The notes beneath the pieces are model-generated. The model saw only the letters and a program-made list of their open reading frames with translations, was not told the DNA's origin and did no database searches. Source: Sphingopyxis sp. (lineage in GTDB: Bacteria; Pseudomonadota; Alphaproteobacteria; Sphingomonadales; Sphingomonadaceae). From it: DNA of 49,082 bases. Both the position numbers and the translations under genes were made by a program. Of the stretch, positions 8,286-17,690 are shown piece by piece; within the stretch, counting starts at the first letter, position 1, and the number at the start of each line of letters is the position of its first letter. Location: contig NZ_JAIBES010000092.1 of NCBI RefSeq assembly GCF_019459305.1, positions 1 through 49,082 of the forward strand, in the 5' to 3' direction.

Positions 8286-9771
8286 CGATTTCCTCGCGCC
8301 GAGCGATGCGGATCGCTTCTTCGGCGGTCGTCAGCCCCTTGGCGACCATCGCGCGCGCCGCCGAGGCAAGCGTCGGCGATTTCAGGAAGGCGTGGCGCGT
8401 GATCATCGCCTCGTCGCCGCCGTTGTAGATGTAACGGCGCACGGTTTCGTCGACCTTGATCGCTTCGAACACGCCGATTCGGCCCTTGTAGCCGGTGCCG
8501 CTGCACTGCTCGCAGCCCTTGGGACGCCAGATGACGGTGCCGATGTCGAGCCCGAGCATGGCGGCGACGCTGTTGTCGGCTTGCACCGGTTCGCGGCAAT
8601 GATCGCAAAGTTTGCGCACAAGGCGCTGCGCGATCACTGCGCGCAAGGTCGATGCCAAAAGAAAAGGCTCTACTTTCAGATCTTTAAGCCGAGTGATTGC
8701 GCCGACTGCATCATTGGTGTGAACGGTCGACAGCACGAGGTGGCCGGTCAGCGATGCCTGAACCGCAATATCGGCGGTTTCGCGGTCGCGGATTTAGCCA
8801 ACCATGACGACATCGGGATCCTGGCGCAGGATGGCGCGCAGCCCGGCGGCGAAGTCGAGCCCGACCTTGCTGTTGACCTGCGTCTGACCGACCCCGTCGA
8901 CGGCATATTCGACCGGGTCTTCGACGGTCAGGATGTTGCGCTGGCCGTCGTTCAATTGCTTGAGCGCCGCATAGAGCGTCGTCGTCTTGCCCGATCCGGT
9001 CGGCCCGGTGACGAGGATGATGCCATTGGGTTCGGCGAGCGCCTCGCGCAAAATCTGGTCAGAGGTGCCCGACAGGCCGAGCACATCGAAGTCGATCCCA
9101 GCGGCATCCTTGTCGAGAATACGCATCACGACCCGCTCGCCCGCGCGACTGGGCAAGGTCGATACGCGCACGTCGACCGCCTTGCCCGCGAGCGTCAGCC
9201 CGATGCGGCCGTCCTGCGGCACGCGGCGTTCGGCAATGTCGAGCCGCGCCATCACCTTGATGCGGCTGACCACCACCGGCGCGACGTGCGGGGGCATGCG
9301 CAGATGTTCGCGCAACACGCCGTCGGTGCGCATTCGTACCACCAGCCCGCTTTCATAGGGCTCGATATGGATGTCGCTGACCCCCTGCCGAACCGCTTCG
9401 GCGATGATTGCGTTGATCAGTCGGATCGCGGGGGCGTCGTCGGCGCTATCGAGCAGGTCTTCGGCGCTGGGCAGGCTGAAATCGATGTCGTTATTGCCTA
9501 CCGACCCCGCCACCGCCGCCGCCGAGCTGTCGACCGCATAATGGTCCGACAGCAGTCGGTCGAAATCGGCAACGCTCGCGGTCGCGACGCGCAGCGGCTG
9601 AGCCAGATAGCGCTTCACCTCGATCAGCACCGCGGGATCGGCATCATCACGCAGCGTGGCCAGCCACGCTCCGCCCTCACCCGGTGCGATCACGACGCCG
9701 TGCTGGCGCGCAAAGCCATAGGGAATATCCACCGGCGCCGGGGGGGCAGCGTTCGGTTCGGGATTGGTCAC
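8278..9771 (-). pseudogene. gspE: T2SS ATPase GspE interrupted by an in-frame TAA
   Basis: Cytoplasmic hexameric ATPase that powers pseudopilus assembly. The frame holds an N1E-like region, Walker A GPTGSGKTT (about residues 256-264), the Asp box, the C-terminal zinc site with CDHC and CEQC, and [10 protein letters not shown]. Codon 326 is TAA (8794-8796), between DPDVVMVG and [12 protein letters not shown]. Every GspE has Glu at this point in the GEIRD Walker B motif. Both sides stay in the same frame, so a single GAA-to-TAA change explains it. Unless suppressed or a sequencing error, the product stops before the catalytic Glu and the zinc domain. Start overlaps gspD by 4 bp. Full length would be 497 residues. 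Confidence 0.93.
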
Positions 9772-11963
9772 GGATAGTCTCCGGTCGGCGGCGCGGGCGC
9801 GTTCGAGATCGACGGTGGGACGTCGGTCGAAATCACGCGGCCATCGGGGCCGCGCAGTTCGGGCAGATTGACCGGGCCGACGGTGATGTCGGCGGCGGTC
9901 GCCTCGGTCGGCACGGGCGGCACCGCGCCCAGATAATCGCGCACCAACGTGTCGATCGCTGGCTCCTCATCGGGATTCCGGCGGAGCTGGAAGTCGCGAA
10001 TATAGCCGTAGCGCCGAGCGGTCAGCGCGGCATTGTCTTCGCGGCTACGCAAGATTGTCGGGCGGATGAAGACCATCAGGTTCGTCTTCGACCGCGTCCG
10101 GCTGCGCGATTTGAACAGCTCGCCGAGCAGCGGAATATCGCTAAGCAGCGGCACCCGCTCGATCGTCCGCCGTTCATCGTCGTTGAGCAAACCGCCGATC
10201 GCCAGGATTTCGCCATCGTCGACAGTCAGCACGGTTTCGAACGAACGCTTGTTGATGATCAGGTCGCTGTTGCGCGACGACACCGGCCCGGCGACGCTCG
10301 ACACTTCCTGACGCAAGAACATCTTGACCTCGCCCGCGGCATTGACCTGCGGCGTCACCTCCAATTTGATGCCGACTTCCTCACGCTGAACGGTGCGAAA
10401 TGCATTTTCGAAATTGTCGCCGAGTTTTTCGCCGGTCGTGATCGGGACATCCTGCCCGACAAGGAACTTTGCCTGTTGGTTGTCGAGCGTCACAATATGC
10501 GGCGTTGCGAGCAGGTTCGACGTCGTGTCCGATTTGATCGCATTGATGATTGCGCCGAAAATCGTGTTCTTGCCAATATCGCCCGCAAAACCCGCAAAAC
10601 CGCCCGTCGCCGCGAGCAGCGACGCCGCCGCGGCTTCCTGTAAACTGTTGCCGAGCGAGCTGTTCGTTTGCGTTACCGTCGTCGTTCCGTTGACCGTCGT
10701 GGTTTCCTGCGACAGCTGATTGGCGGCATAGGCACCACCCAGCGTCAGGATATTGGGCGATGCATTGCTGTAACTGGTCGCGACAAACGGAATATTCTTG
10801 CCGCCGAGCAGGAACTGGACGCCAAGGCGTTTGGCCGCATCGTCGCCGATTTCGACCACAATCGCCTCGACCAGCACCTGTTCGCGGCGGCTGTCGAGCT
10901 GGCGGATCAGCTCGCCGAGCATCCGCTGCACCTCGGGATTGGCAGCGACGATAATCGCATTGGCACCTTCATAGCGGGTGACAATCGCGGGGCCGCGCGT
11001 TGCGATACTGCCGCCCCCGCCGCCTGTCGAAACCGGCGTCGCGGCGGGTGCGGGAGACGCAGTCGCGCCGTCGCTGCCCATTGTCGATGCCGAAGGCAGT
11101 GCCGCCTTCTGCGCCGGGTCGCTGCCGCCGCCGACCAGTTGCTGTAACGTCGGGAGCAAGGTTTCGGCATTGGCGTGCGCAAGCCAATAGACGCGCAGCT
11201 CGGTGCCCGATCCGGCGCGCTGGTCGAGCTCGTTCGCCATCTGGACGAAGCGAGCGACCAGCGCCTGGTCGCCGCGCAGCGCAATCGCGTTGCTGCTGTC
11301 GATCGGCACAATCGCGACCGGCGCCGCGGCCCCCTCACCCGCCGACGGCACCAGCGCCTGCAAGGCGGCGGCGATTTCGCGTGCGCCGGCGTTTTTCAGC
11401 GTGACGATCTGGCTGGTCGAACTGTCGCGGTCGATGCTCGACGCAAGCGAGCGGATGCGGCGGATATTGTCGGCGAAGTCAGCGACGACCAGGCTGTTGG
11501 CATTGCGGTTGGCGGTCAGCGACCCCTGCGCGCTGACCAGCGGGCGCAGCGTTTCAACCGCAGCGACGGCGTCGATATGGCGCAGCCGGATAATTTCGGT
11601 GACGAACTGGTTCTGCGCCGCGCCGCGGCTGCCGATGCGGCCGGGCTGCGCGGCGGCACCGTCGATCGGCTGGACGCGGTAGCTGCCGTTGGGGCCGGGC
11701 ACGGCGACAAGGCCGTTCGAGCGTAGGGTCGACAGGAAAATCTCGAAATATTCGCTGCGCGACAATGGCCGGTCGGTCACCACCGACACCTTGCCGTTGA
11801 CGCGCCCGTCGATGACGAAGGTCCGTCCGGTAATCCGCGCCGCGTCCTGAATGAAGGCACGGATGTCGGCGTCGCGGACGTTGAGCGTATATTGAGCGAC
11901 CGCCGGTGCCGGCGTGGCAGAAACCAGCGCGGCGGCAAGCATCAGGGACAGTTTAATGCGCAT
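9768..11963 (-). CDS. gspD: Type II secretion secretin GspD
   Basis: Outer-membrane secretin forming the exit channel. The 731-residue product has a signal peptide (cleavage near AVAQ, residue 24) and an N0 domain (TLNVRDADIRAFIQDAARITG). N1-N3 repeats follow (IIRLRHIDAVAAVETLRPLV; IVTLKNAGAREIAAAL; VEAIVVEIGDDAAKRLGVQF), with a Gly/Ser/Pro insert between N2 and N3. The secretin core has VGQDVPITTGE, VTPQVNAAGEVKMFLRQEVSS and the signature VPLLSDIPLLGELFKSRSRTR. No GspS-type pilotin gene is visible nearby. Second gene of the operon, 5 bp after gspC. Confidence 0.96.
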   Translation of the reverse strand: MRIKLSLMLAAALVSATPAPAVAQYTLNVRDADIRAFIQDAARITGRTFVIDGRVNGKVSVVTDRPLSRSEYFEIFLSTLRSNGLVAVPGPNGSYRVQPIDGAAAQPGRIGSRGAAQNQFVTEIIRLRHIDAVAAVETLRPLVSAQGSLTANRNANSLVVADFADNIRRIRSLASSIDRDSSTSQIVTLKNAGAREIAAALQALVPSAGEGAAAPVAIVPIDSSNAIALRGDQALVARFVQMANELDQRAGSGTELRVYWLAHANAETLLPTLQQLVGGGSDPAQKAALPSASTMGSDGATASPAPAATPVSTGGGGGSIATRGPAIVTRYEGANAIIVAANPEVQRMLGELIRQLDSRREQVLVEAIVVEIGDDAAKRLGVQFLLGGKNIPFVATSYSNASPNILTLGGAYAANQLSQETTTVNGTTTVTQTNSSLGNSLQEAAAASLLAATGGFAGFAGDIGKNTIFGAIINAIKSDTTSNLLATPHIVTLDNQQAKFLVGQDVPITTGEKLGDNFENAFRTVQREEVGIKLEVTPQVNAAGEVKMFLRQEVSSVAGPVSSRNSDLIINKRSFETVLTVDDGEILAIGGLLNDDERRTIERVPLLSDIPLLGELFKSRSRTRSKTNLMVFIRPTILRSREDNAALTARRYGYIRDFQLRRNPDEEPAIDTLVRDYLGAVPPVPTEATAADITVGPVNLPELRGPDGRVISTDVPPSISNAPAPPTGDYP

Positions 11964-11968
11964 ATAAC

Positions 11969-12853
11969 CTATTGCTTCGAGAGGAAAATGGCGACGGGAA
12001 CGACGCTGGCGCCCCGTTCGACTTCGAGCGATATCCGCGCGCCGGGCGCGATCTGGTTGGCGAGCGCGGCAGCATCGCTCGCCGAGCCGATCGGGCGGCC
12101 GTTCACCGAGCGGATGACATCGCCGGGACGCAGGCCCGCAGCACGGAATATCGCGCCATCGCCCTGTGGCTGGACGACCAGTCCGGTGACGCGGCCATTT
12201 TCGGTGCGCGGCGCAAAGCCGACCCCGGCCCTCAGGCTTTCTGGCGACATTTCGCCGCTCGCATTGGTACCACTGGCTGCGGCCAATCCGATTTCGGGGG
12301 TCGGCGCGGGAAGCGGGGTGGAAGCGTTGGCGACTGCAGCCTCGCCGCTCTGATCGAGGAACAGGCTTTCGCGCGCGCCGCCGCGGTCGAGCAGCACATG
12401 GTCGAAGGCGACTCCGACCAACCGCACGCCCGGTGCGACTTCGTCGCCGACGGCAAAGCTGGATTGCACCCCGTCCTCGCCCGCAATGATCGCCGAGCCG
12501 CCGCCGGTCGCTTCGTTGATGTTGATGCCAAACAATGTCAGGCCGAGCGCCGTGACGGTGGCCGAAGCCGGACCCTGCGGCGCGCTGCGAAAGAAGGGGT
12601 CAAAACTGGCGAACAGTGCGCGGCGTTCGGCGGGCGAGGCGATGACCGCGGCCTGCGGCTGCCAGGCGCCGAGCGGCGACAGCGGGGTGATGACGGTCCA
12701 GAGCAGGCGGACGAGCTGCCAGATCAGCAAGGCGCCGAGCACCGCAGCGAACAGAAACGGCCCAATCTCGCGCGGCGAGCGGCGACCCGCGCGCAGCCAT
12801 ACGGGCAAGCCGCGCGGCAACCTTACGGCCGATCCGGACATCAGCGTCGCCAT
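11969..12853 (-). CDS. gspC: Type II secretion protein GspC (PDZ type)
   Basis: Bitopic inner-membrane protein connecting the platform to the secretin. It has a membrane helix at about residues 32-52 (FLFAAVLGALLIWQLV), a homology region (FGININEATGGGSAIIAGEDGVQSSFAVGDEV region) and a C-terminal PDZ domain (FRAAGLRPGDVIRSVNGRPI). 294 residues. First gene of the gsp operon. The promoter region upstream carries a four-repeat predicted Pho box 60 bp before the ATG. An alternative ATG is at 12841. Confidence 0.93.
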   Translation of the reverse strand: MATLMSGSAVRLPRGLPVWLRAGRRSPREIGPFLFAAVLGALLIWQLVRLLWTVITPLSPLGAWQPQAAVIASPAERRALFASFDPFFRSAPQGPASATVTALGLTLFGININEATGGGSAIIAGEDGVQSSFAVGDEVAPGVRLVGVAFDHVLLDRGGARESLFLDQSGEAAVANASTPLPAPTPEIGLAAASGTNASGEMSPESLRAGVGFAPRTENGRVTGLVVQPQGDGAIFRAAGLRPGDVIRSVNGRPIGSASDAAALANQIAPGARISLEVERGASVVPVAIFLSKQ

Positions 12854-12912
12854 GAATCTATTCTATCCCCCCGAGGCTGAAATTGCCGTCGCGAATCGCC
12901 TAGGGACGATTG

Positions 12913-12952
12913 GTGACAATCAGTTGACGGGAAGATTACAGTTTTTTGACGT
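12913..12952 (-). promoter_or_regulatory. Predicted Pho box array upstream of gspC
   Basis: Read on the minus strand, four 7-mers occur at an exact 11-bp period: ACGTCAA, CTGTAAT, CCGTCAA, TTGTCAC (at 12946, 12935, 12924 and 12913). PhoB binds direct repeats of CTGTCAT spaced by 11 bp. The matches are imperfect individually (4 to 6 of 7), but the phase is exact across four units. The array ends 59 bp before the gspC ATG. A second array of the same design lies upstream of the lipoprotein gene. Confidence 0.6.
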
Positions 12953-12989
12953 GCGGGCGAGTCTGGTGGTGCTGCTTGCCGTCATTAAG

Positions 12990-13011
12990 CCCCTCCCCTG
13001 AAGGGGAGGGG
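12990..13011 (-). terminator. Hairpin downstream of the TonB receptor gene
   Basis: Perfect 9-bp inverted repeat, CCCCTCCCC / GGGGAGGGG, with a 4-base loop, starting 10 bp past the stop of the TonB-dependent receptor. It is a plausible transcription stop between the receptor and gspC, though no clear U-tract follows. If leaky, the receptor transcript could read into the gsp operon. Confidence 0.55.
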
Positions 13012-13021
13012 TGGAGAACCA

Positions 13022-15727
13022 TCAGAACTTCAACGAAGCGCTCAGCGAGAACGTCCGGCCGAGCTTGTAGCGGTTGAGGAATACGCGGTTGTCGCCGTCT
13101 TCCTGAACTTCCTGATATTTGCGCCCGGTCAGATTGCGCGCCTCGAACTTCAGTTCGATTTCCTTGTTCAGCAGGTTGATCCCCTGCCGCGCGACGAAAT
13201 CGACCGAAATGCCCGGCTTTTCGCGAATGTCGGGCTGGCCCGACGGACCGCGACTGGTAACGCGCGGACTGGCATAGGTCACGAGGATCGTCTGCTGCGA
13301 CAATTTGTCCTGATCCTCGAGCCCGATCTGGAAATTGACCAGATGGTCCGACTGGCCGGTCAGCGGCGAACCGTCGAAGAAGAAGTCGGCGGCGTTGAGG
13401 GTGACCCCGTTGATGATTGTGGTGTCCCCCGCCCCGACCTTAATTTCAGACTGGGTGTAGGTATAGTTGCCGATCAGGACAAGGCGGCGGCTTTGCCAGA
13501 ATGGCGCGTCCGATATCTTGTCGAGCGCGAAATATTTCTGAACCTCGACCTCTCCGCCAAGCAGCGTCGCCTTGGGCGCGTTGGCAAAGCTCGAATTCGC
13601 CACCGAGTCGGTGCTGATCGACGTGTAGGTTTCGATCGGGTTATCGATCGATTTGTAGAAACCTGCCACCGTCAGGCGCTGATCCTTGGCGAAATACCAT
13701 TCGTAGCGCACTTCGGCGTTGAGCAGCTCGCTGTCGATGAGTGACGGGTTGCCGCGGAACTGGCGGTTCGATTCAGGATCCTGATAAATTTGCGCGATCA
13801 ACTCGCGGAACTGCGGACGCGCGATCGTCTTCGATCCATTGACGCGCAGTTGCATGTCGGGCGCCACTTCCCAGGTCAGCGTCACCGCGGGCAGCCAATA
13901 GTCATTGCTGAGGTTGGTCTGTACGATGGCGCTCCCGCCCGTGCCGAAAATGTCGATCGGGGCAACGCTCTGCTTGGCGTCCTCATAACGGACGCCGGCG
14001 TTGATATTCACCCCTGACATCAGCTCGGCCTGGATTTGCGCGTAGCCGGCGTGGGTCGTAAGGTCGGCATTGAACGCCGCGGTGCCGTCCTGCGCCGACG
14101 TTTCGACCAGCGCGATATCATAAAGCTGAATGCTCGCGTCGGAGAGCAAAAAGTCGGGGCGTAATTGCTGGACTGGAATTGGTAGATTCTGCGCACGGAA
14201 CTGGAAAGCGCGACGAACGGCGACACGATGCGTATCGGTATAGGCATAACCGACGGTAGCGGTGATGCTTGGCGCGAGTTCGTAGGACACATCGACGCCG
14301 CCCGACCACAAATCCTCGTTCAGGTCGGAAAAGGCGATCGTCGCATCGCCGCGGTTGCCGCCAAGATCATTGACGAACTTATCGCCGGTGGGATCCTGCT
14401 CGGCGGGAAGGTTCGTGCGGATGTAGGTGAAGCCGCGTTCATAGGGCGCCTCGCGCTGGGAGTTAGCGTAAGCGCCGCGCACGTCCAGCTGGAGTCGGTC
14501 GAAGTCGAATTCAGCAACCAGCTGCGTGTTGATCAGCTGTCGCTCGTACCAGGCAGTATCCTGTTTCAGAATATCGCGTTCAGTCTGGTTCCGGTCTGTA
14601 CCGAGCCCGAGCCGCGACTGCTTCAACGTGTCGCGAATATAGAGATTGGTCCAACGGAATTTGTGGTCACCCAGTTCCAGCCCGAAACCGAGCAGGCCGT
14701 TCACGACAATGCGGTTGTCGGTGATGATGCGGTTGTAGCTGGTCTGCGGATCGCCCGACAGATCCTGGTTGAGCGACGTCTGTTGCAGCGTGTCGCGGGT
14801 ACGCCACTTATTACTGATGCCTGCAGTGGCGATTATGCCGAGCTCGCCGTCGGGCAGCGTGATCGTCGTGCCGCCGGTCACACCGGCCGACCAGTTTACC
14901 GGGATATTGTTGTTCTGCTGGAGCAATGACGTTTCGGCGTTGACCAGTTCCATCTGGATCGCTTCCAGATCGTCCTGCGTGAAATCGGCGCCCTCAAGGA
15001 TCGGTTTGCCGCTGGCAAAGGCGGCTTTGAGCAGCGGCGGTATATCGCGGGTGCCGTCGTCGAAACCGGTCCAATCGGTGTCACTGCCATAATAGGTATA
15101 GCCGAGTTGGTTCGTCGTCTCGCTGTCCCAACCGATCCCACCCGAAAAGGTCAGGAACGGTTCGCGGGGGATGGCTTTGGTCGTCAAGTTGATCACGCCA
15201 CCGCCGAATTCGCCGGGAAAGTTCGCTGAGAAGCTTTTCTGGACCAGCGTCGAATCGATGACATTCGACGGGAAGATGTCGAGCGGGACGACACGCTTCA
15301 GCGGCTCGGGGCTGGGCAAAGGCGAGCCGTTGAGCAGCGCTAGCGAATAACGGTCGCCAAGGCCGCGAACATAGACGAAGCCGCCGCCGACCACTGACAG
15401 GCCGGTCACGCGTTGCAGCGAGCCCGCGATGTCGCCTTCACCGGTGCGCGCAATGTCGGCCGAGGACAGCACCGACACGACTTCGGGCGTTGCACGGACG
15501 ATATTGGGGGTGAAACGGCCGGTGACGACGATCTCGGCGTCGGCACCGCCGGGGATCGACACATCGGCCTCTTCGTCCGCGACGCTGTCATCGGGTTCGG
15601 ACGCCTCGCTGGCCACCGGCGGCGTTTCGGCGGCAGGCTCGCCGCTCGCATCCTGGGCGAGCGCTGCGGGCGCGACGAGCGCCGAACTGAGAAGGAGCAG
15701 GCTGGCAAAGATCGGCCGCTTGGTCAT
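13022..15727 (-). CDS. TonB-dependent outer-membrane receptor
   Basis: Outer-membrane beta-barrel for energy-dependent uptake, substrate unknown. The 901-residue product has a signal peptide (ending AALAQ) and an acidic Pro/Glu-rich stretch. A plug domain follows (IVVTGRFTPNIVRATPEVVSVLSS, YVRGLGDRYS, FPGEFGGGVINLTTKA), then a barrel ending in Phe (LSASLKF). The ATG at 15727 has GGGGA upstream; an in-frame ATG at 15742 lacks one. It lies 81 bp downstream of the beta-helix lipoprotein gene on the same strand, so the two probably form one unit controlled from the Pho box array at 17484-17523. Its position beside gsp suggests the receptor and lipoprotein work with the secretion system. Confidence 0.92.
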   Translation of the reverse strand: MTKRPIFASLLLLSSALVAPAALAQDASGEPAAETPPVASEASEPDDSVADEEADVSIPGGADAEIVVTGRFTPNIVRATPEVVSVLSSADIARTGEGDIAGSLQRVTGLSVVGGGFVYVRGLGDRYSLALLNGSPLPSPEPLKRVVPLDIFPSNVIDSTLVQKSFSANFPGEFGGGVINLTTKAIPREPFLTFSGGIGWDSETTNQLGYTYYGSDTDWTGFDDGTRDIPPLLKAAFASGKPILEGADFTQDDLEAIQMELVNAETSLLQQNNNIPVNWSAGVTGGTTITLPDGELGIIATAGISNKWRTRDTLQQTSLNQDLSGDPQTSYNRIITDNRIVVNGLLGFGLELGDHKFRWTNLYIRDTLKQSRLGLGTDRNQTERDILKQDTAWYERQLINTQLVAEFDFDRLQLDVRGAYANSQREAPYERGFTYIRTNLPAEQDPTGDKFVNDLGGNRGDATIAFSDLNEDLWSGGVDVSYELAPSITATVGYAYTDTHRVAVRRAFQFRAQNLPIPVQQLRPDFLLSDASIQLYDIALVETSAQDGTAAFNADLTTHAGYAQIQAELMSGVNINAGVRYEDAKQSVAPIDIFGTGGSAIVQTNLSNDYWLPAVTLTWEVAPDMQLRVNGSKTIARPQFRELIAQIYQDPESNRQFRGNPSLIDSELLNAEVRYEWYFAKDQRLTVAGFYKSIDNPIETYTSISTDSVANSSFANAPKATLLGGEVEVQKYFALDKISDAPFWQSRRLVLIGNYTYTQSEIKVGAGDTTIINGVTLNAADFFFDGSPLTGQSDHLVNFQIGLEDQDKLSQQTILVTYASPRVTSRGPSGQPDIREKPGISVDFVARQGINLLNKEIELKFEARNLTGRKYQEVQEDGDNRVFLNRYKLGRTFSLSASLKF

Positions 15728-15755
15728 GTGGAATGTCCCCAAGAATATGTAGGAA

Positions 15756-15790
15756 GGGAGCGGGCCAGCCCGTCAGGCGTGCCCGCTCCC
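15756..15790 (-). repeat. Intercistronic inverted repeat between lipoprotein and receptor genes
   Basis: Perfect 10-bp inverted repeat (GGGAGCGGGC / GCCCGCTCCC) with a 15-base loop in the 81-bp gap between the lipoprotein stop and the receptor start. There is no U-tract. It could attenuate or stabilise the upstream mRNA, allowing more lipoprotein than receptor to be made. Confidence 0.5.
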
Positions 15791-15808
15791 AAATTGGATC
15801 GCGAGCGA

Positions 15809-17371
15809 TCAGGTCGTCGGAATGGCGGTGCAGCTGCCGCTGCTGGTGCCAAAGTCGGCCGTCGCCGAGTTACAGGTCCAGCCCTGATACCAGGTGTCGT
15901 TGGCGTCACGGACGGCGCCGACATAGGCCGTGGTGTCGAAGAAGGCGTTGAGCGTCTTGGCATCGAACGGTGTGAAGCCCGTTTCGGTCGCCCCGTTGAC
16001 GAACAGGTTCGTCAGACTGGGGACGTAGTTCGAACGGTTGTTCGTGCCGCCTTCAAAGATCGCTTGGACCTGCGCCGCGGTCACGCCGTTCGAGCCGCGG
16101 AACGGCGTCGCGTTGCACTGGAGCGACATCGAGAAGAACTTCGGCGGACCCTGTTCGTCGGGACCGACGGTCTGCACCGTCGTCGCGCTGTCGATGCGCA
16201 GGCAACTGAGGCCCGGCGCAACGATCAAACCGTTGGCGAAGGTATAGTCGGCGCCGCCGCGGATACGGATCGCCGCGCCGTTACCGGCCGCGTTGTTGCG
16301 CTGGATATAGGTAAAGTTCGACAGGTTCACACGCTGACGCGGCGTGGTGTCTTCGTTGCCGTCTGAGTCGATTTCCATCATCGAGTCGCCGACCGCGCCA
16401 CCGGCGCGCTGCACGCCGATCACATATTGGATGTTGCCCTGATAGCCGACGTCGGTGTCGAGCCCATCATCTTCGGCACCGGTGATCACCAGGTGCTTCA
16501 TGTTAACGCGGCCACCGAACACTTCGGCACCGTCATCCGAGCTGTTGTGGATCTGGATGTGGTCGATCTGCGTGCCCGAACCAACGCCCGACGGGGTCAG
16601 CCCCTGGAGTTCGCTGTTCGATGACAGAACGAAGCCCGAATAGCGGATCTGGACATAGGACATGCGGCCCGAATTGTCGCCCGGCTGCGCGCCGCCGTAG
16701 AGCGCGTTCGACGTTCCTTCGGTGTCGCGTTCGCACGCCGCGGTGCCGGGGGTCGCGGCGGGAGCAAGGCAGTCAGTGATCGGCGCGCGGCCGAGCAACA
16801 CGACACCGCCCCACAACTGCGAGGTCTGATCGGTCGCCGAGCCGACGACGTTACCGCGACCGGTGAAGATGATCGGTTGAGTCGGGGTGCCGACGGCGTC
16901 GATCTTGTTGCCGCGGTTGACAACGAGGAACGAGACGCCCGTCGCGCCAAAGATGGTGACGCCCGGATCGATGGTCAGCGTGGCAACCGTGTTGGTCGTC
17001 GTGGCACCCTGATCCGTGCCGACATCGACGCGGCCTGGGAGCGAGTAGATGACGCCCGCCACCTTGGGGATCGCGGTCGTCGCGGTGAAGCGCGCCGGGA
17101 AGCCACAGTTGCGCCATTCGCCGCCGGGACCGCTGATTGTACCCAGGTTCGCCAACTGGTCGGGGCCAGCGATGGTCGGGCAGTTCGCGGCCGGGGTCAC
17201 GCCGGTCGGCGTCGGGGTGGGAGTCGGCGTCGGCGTCGGGGCGGGCGTCGGCGCGGGAATAACGATCACGCCTTCACCCGGCGAGGCAACGCCATCGGCA
17301 CCGCAAGCGGCCAGAATAGAACAAGCCACGCCGCTGAGCATGACCATACGAACGCGTGCGAAAGCCGCCAT
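15809..17371 (-). CDS. Secreted/surface lipoprotein with right-handed beta-helix
   Basis: The 520-residue product has a lipoprotein signal (ILAAC, Cys at 23) and a Pro-Thr linker (repeated PTPT, about residues 40-56). A long repetitive domain follows, typical of right-handed beta-helices, with rungs such as IIFTGRGNVVG, SYVQIRYSG, IDHIQIHNSSDDGAEVFGG and LVITGAEDDGLDTD. The function is not recognised from sequence. GGAG precedes the ATG. It is next to a TonB receptor and the gsp operon, and its promoter carries a Pho box array like the one before gspC. From memory, Caulobacter releases an extracellular lipoprotein through T2SS under phosphate starvation. By analogy, this is a good candidate T2SS substrate (inference). 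Confidence 0.85.
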   Translation of the reverse strand: MAAFARVRMVMLSGVACSILAACGADGVASPGEGVIVIPAPTPAPTPTPTPTPTPTGVTPAANCPTIAGPDQLANLGTISGPGGEWRNCGFPARFTATTAIPKVAGVIYSLPGRVDVGTDQGATTTNTVATLTIDPGVTIFGATGVSFLVVNRGNKIDAVGTPTQPIIFTGRGNVVGSATDQTSQLWGGVVLLGRAPITDCLAPAATPGTAACERDTEGTSNALYGGAQPGDNSGRMSYVQIRYSGFVLSSNSELQGLTPSGVGSGTQIDHIQIHNSSDDGAEVFGGRVNMKHLVITGAEDDGLDTDVGYQGNIQYVIGVQRAGGAVGDSMMEIDSDGNEDTTPRQRVNLSNFTYIQRNNAAGNGAAIRIRGGADYTFANGLIVAPGLSCLRIDSATTVQTVGPDEQGPPKFFSMSLQCNATPFRGSNGVTAAQVQAIFEGGTNNRSNYVPSLTNLFVNGATETGFTPFDAKTLNAFFDTTAYVGAVRDANDTWYQGWTCNSATADFGTSSGSCTAIPTT

Positions 17372-17483
17372 GAAAATCTCCGTTCCCGGTGTGCGCCCCC
17401 AAGTCGGTCGAGCGGCGCCCCTGATTAAAAATCACCGGTGAACGATGTGTCGCCCCCGGTGACGACGCCACTAGGGTGATTCG

Positions 17484-17523
17484 ATGACCGTCTGACGCCA
17501 GAGCCGTGACAGATGCGTGACTC
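17484..17523 (-). promoter_or_regulatory. Predicted Pho box array upstream of the lipoprotein gene
   Basis: On the minus strand, GAGTCAC, CTGTCAC, CTGGCGT and CGGTCAT follow each other with exact 11-bp spacing (at 17517, 17506, 17495 and 17484). Compared with the PhoB half-site CTGTCAT, the matches are 4 to 6 of 7. The array ends 112 bp before the ATG at 17371. The surrounding gap from 17372 to 17690 shows no gene. Confidence 0.6.
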
Positions 17524-17690
17524 TTTTGAGTCCGGTTGATGACAAGAGCGGCGCAAAGCAGGTCGCGAGCGGCATTGCGCCTTCGCACCCGCAAAAATAA
17601 ATGCAGCGAAGCTCGCTTGCATCGCCCCAAAAGCTTTGCTAGGCGCCCGCTCCTACCCGGAGCCGGACCCGTTCGGCCCCATCATGATGT

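Noticed and set aside
8794..8796. Programmed recoding or readthrough at the gspE TAA
   Set aside because: TAA is not a known selenocysteine or pyrrolysine codon, and no recoding structure is evident. A point mutation or base error is simpler.
8392..9777. Long plus-strand open frame opposite gspE
   Set aside because: High-GC antisense shadow: composition is Arg/Gly/Asp-rich with no family pattern, and the minus strand is clearly gspE.
17206..17260. GGCGTCGGGGTCGGAGT-like tandem repeat as CRISPR or satellite
   Set aside because: It encodes the Pro-Thr linker of the lipoprotein; unit length and lack of spacers exclude CRISPR.
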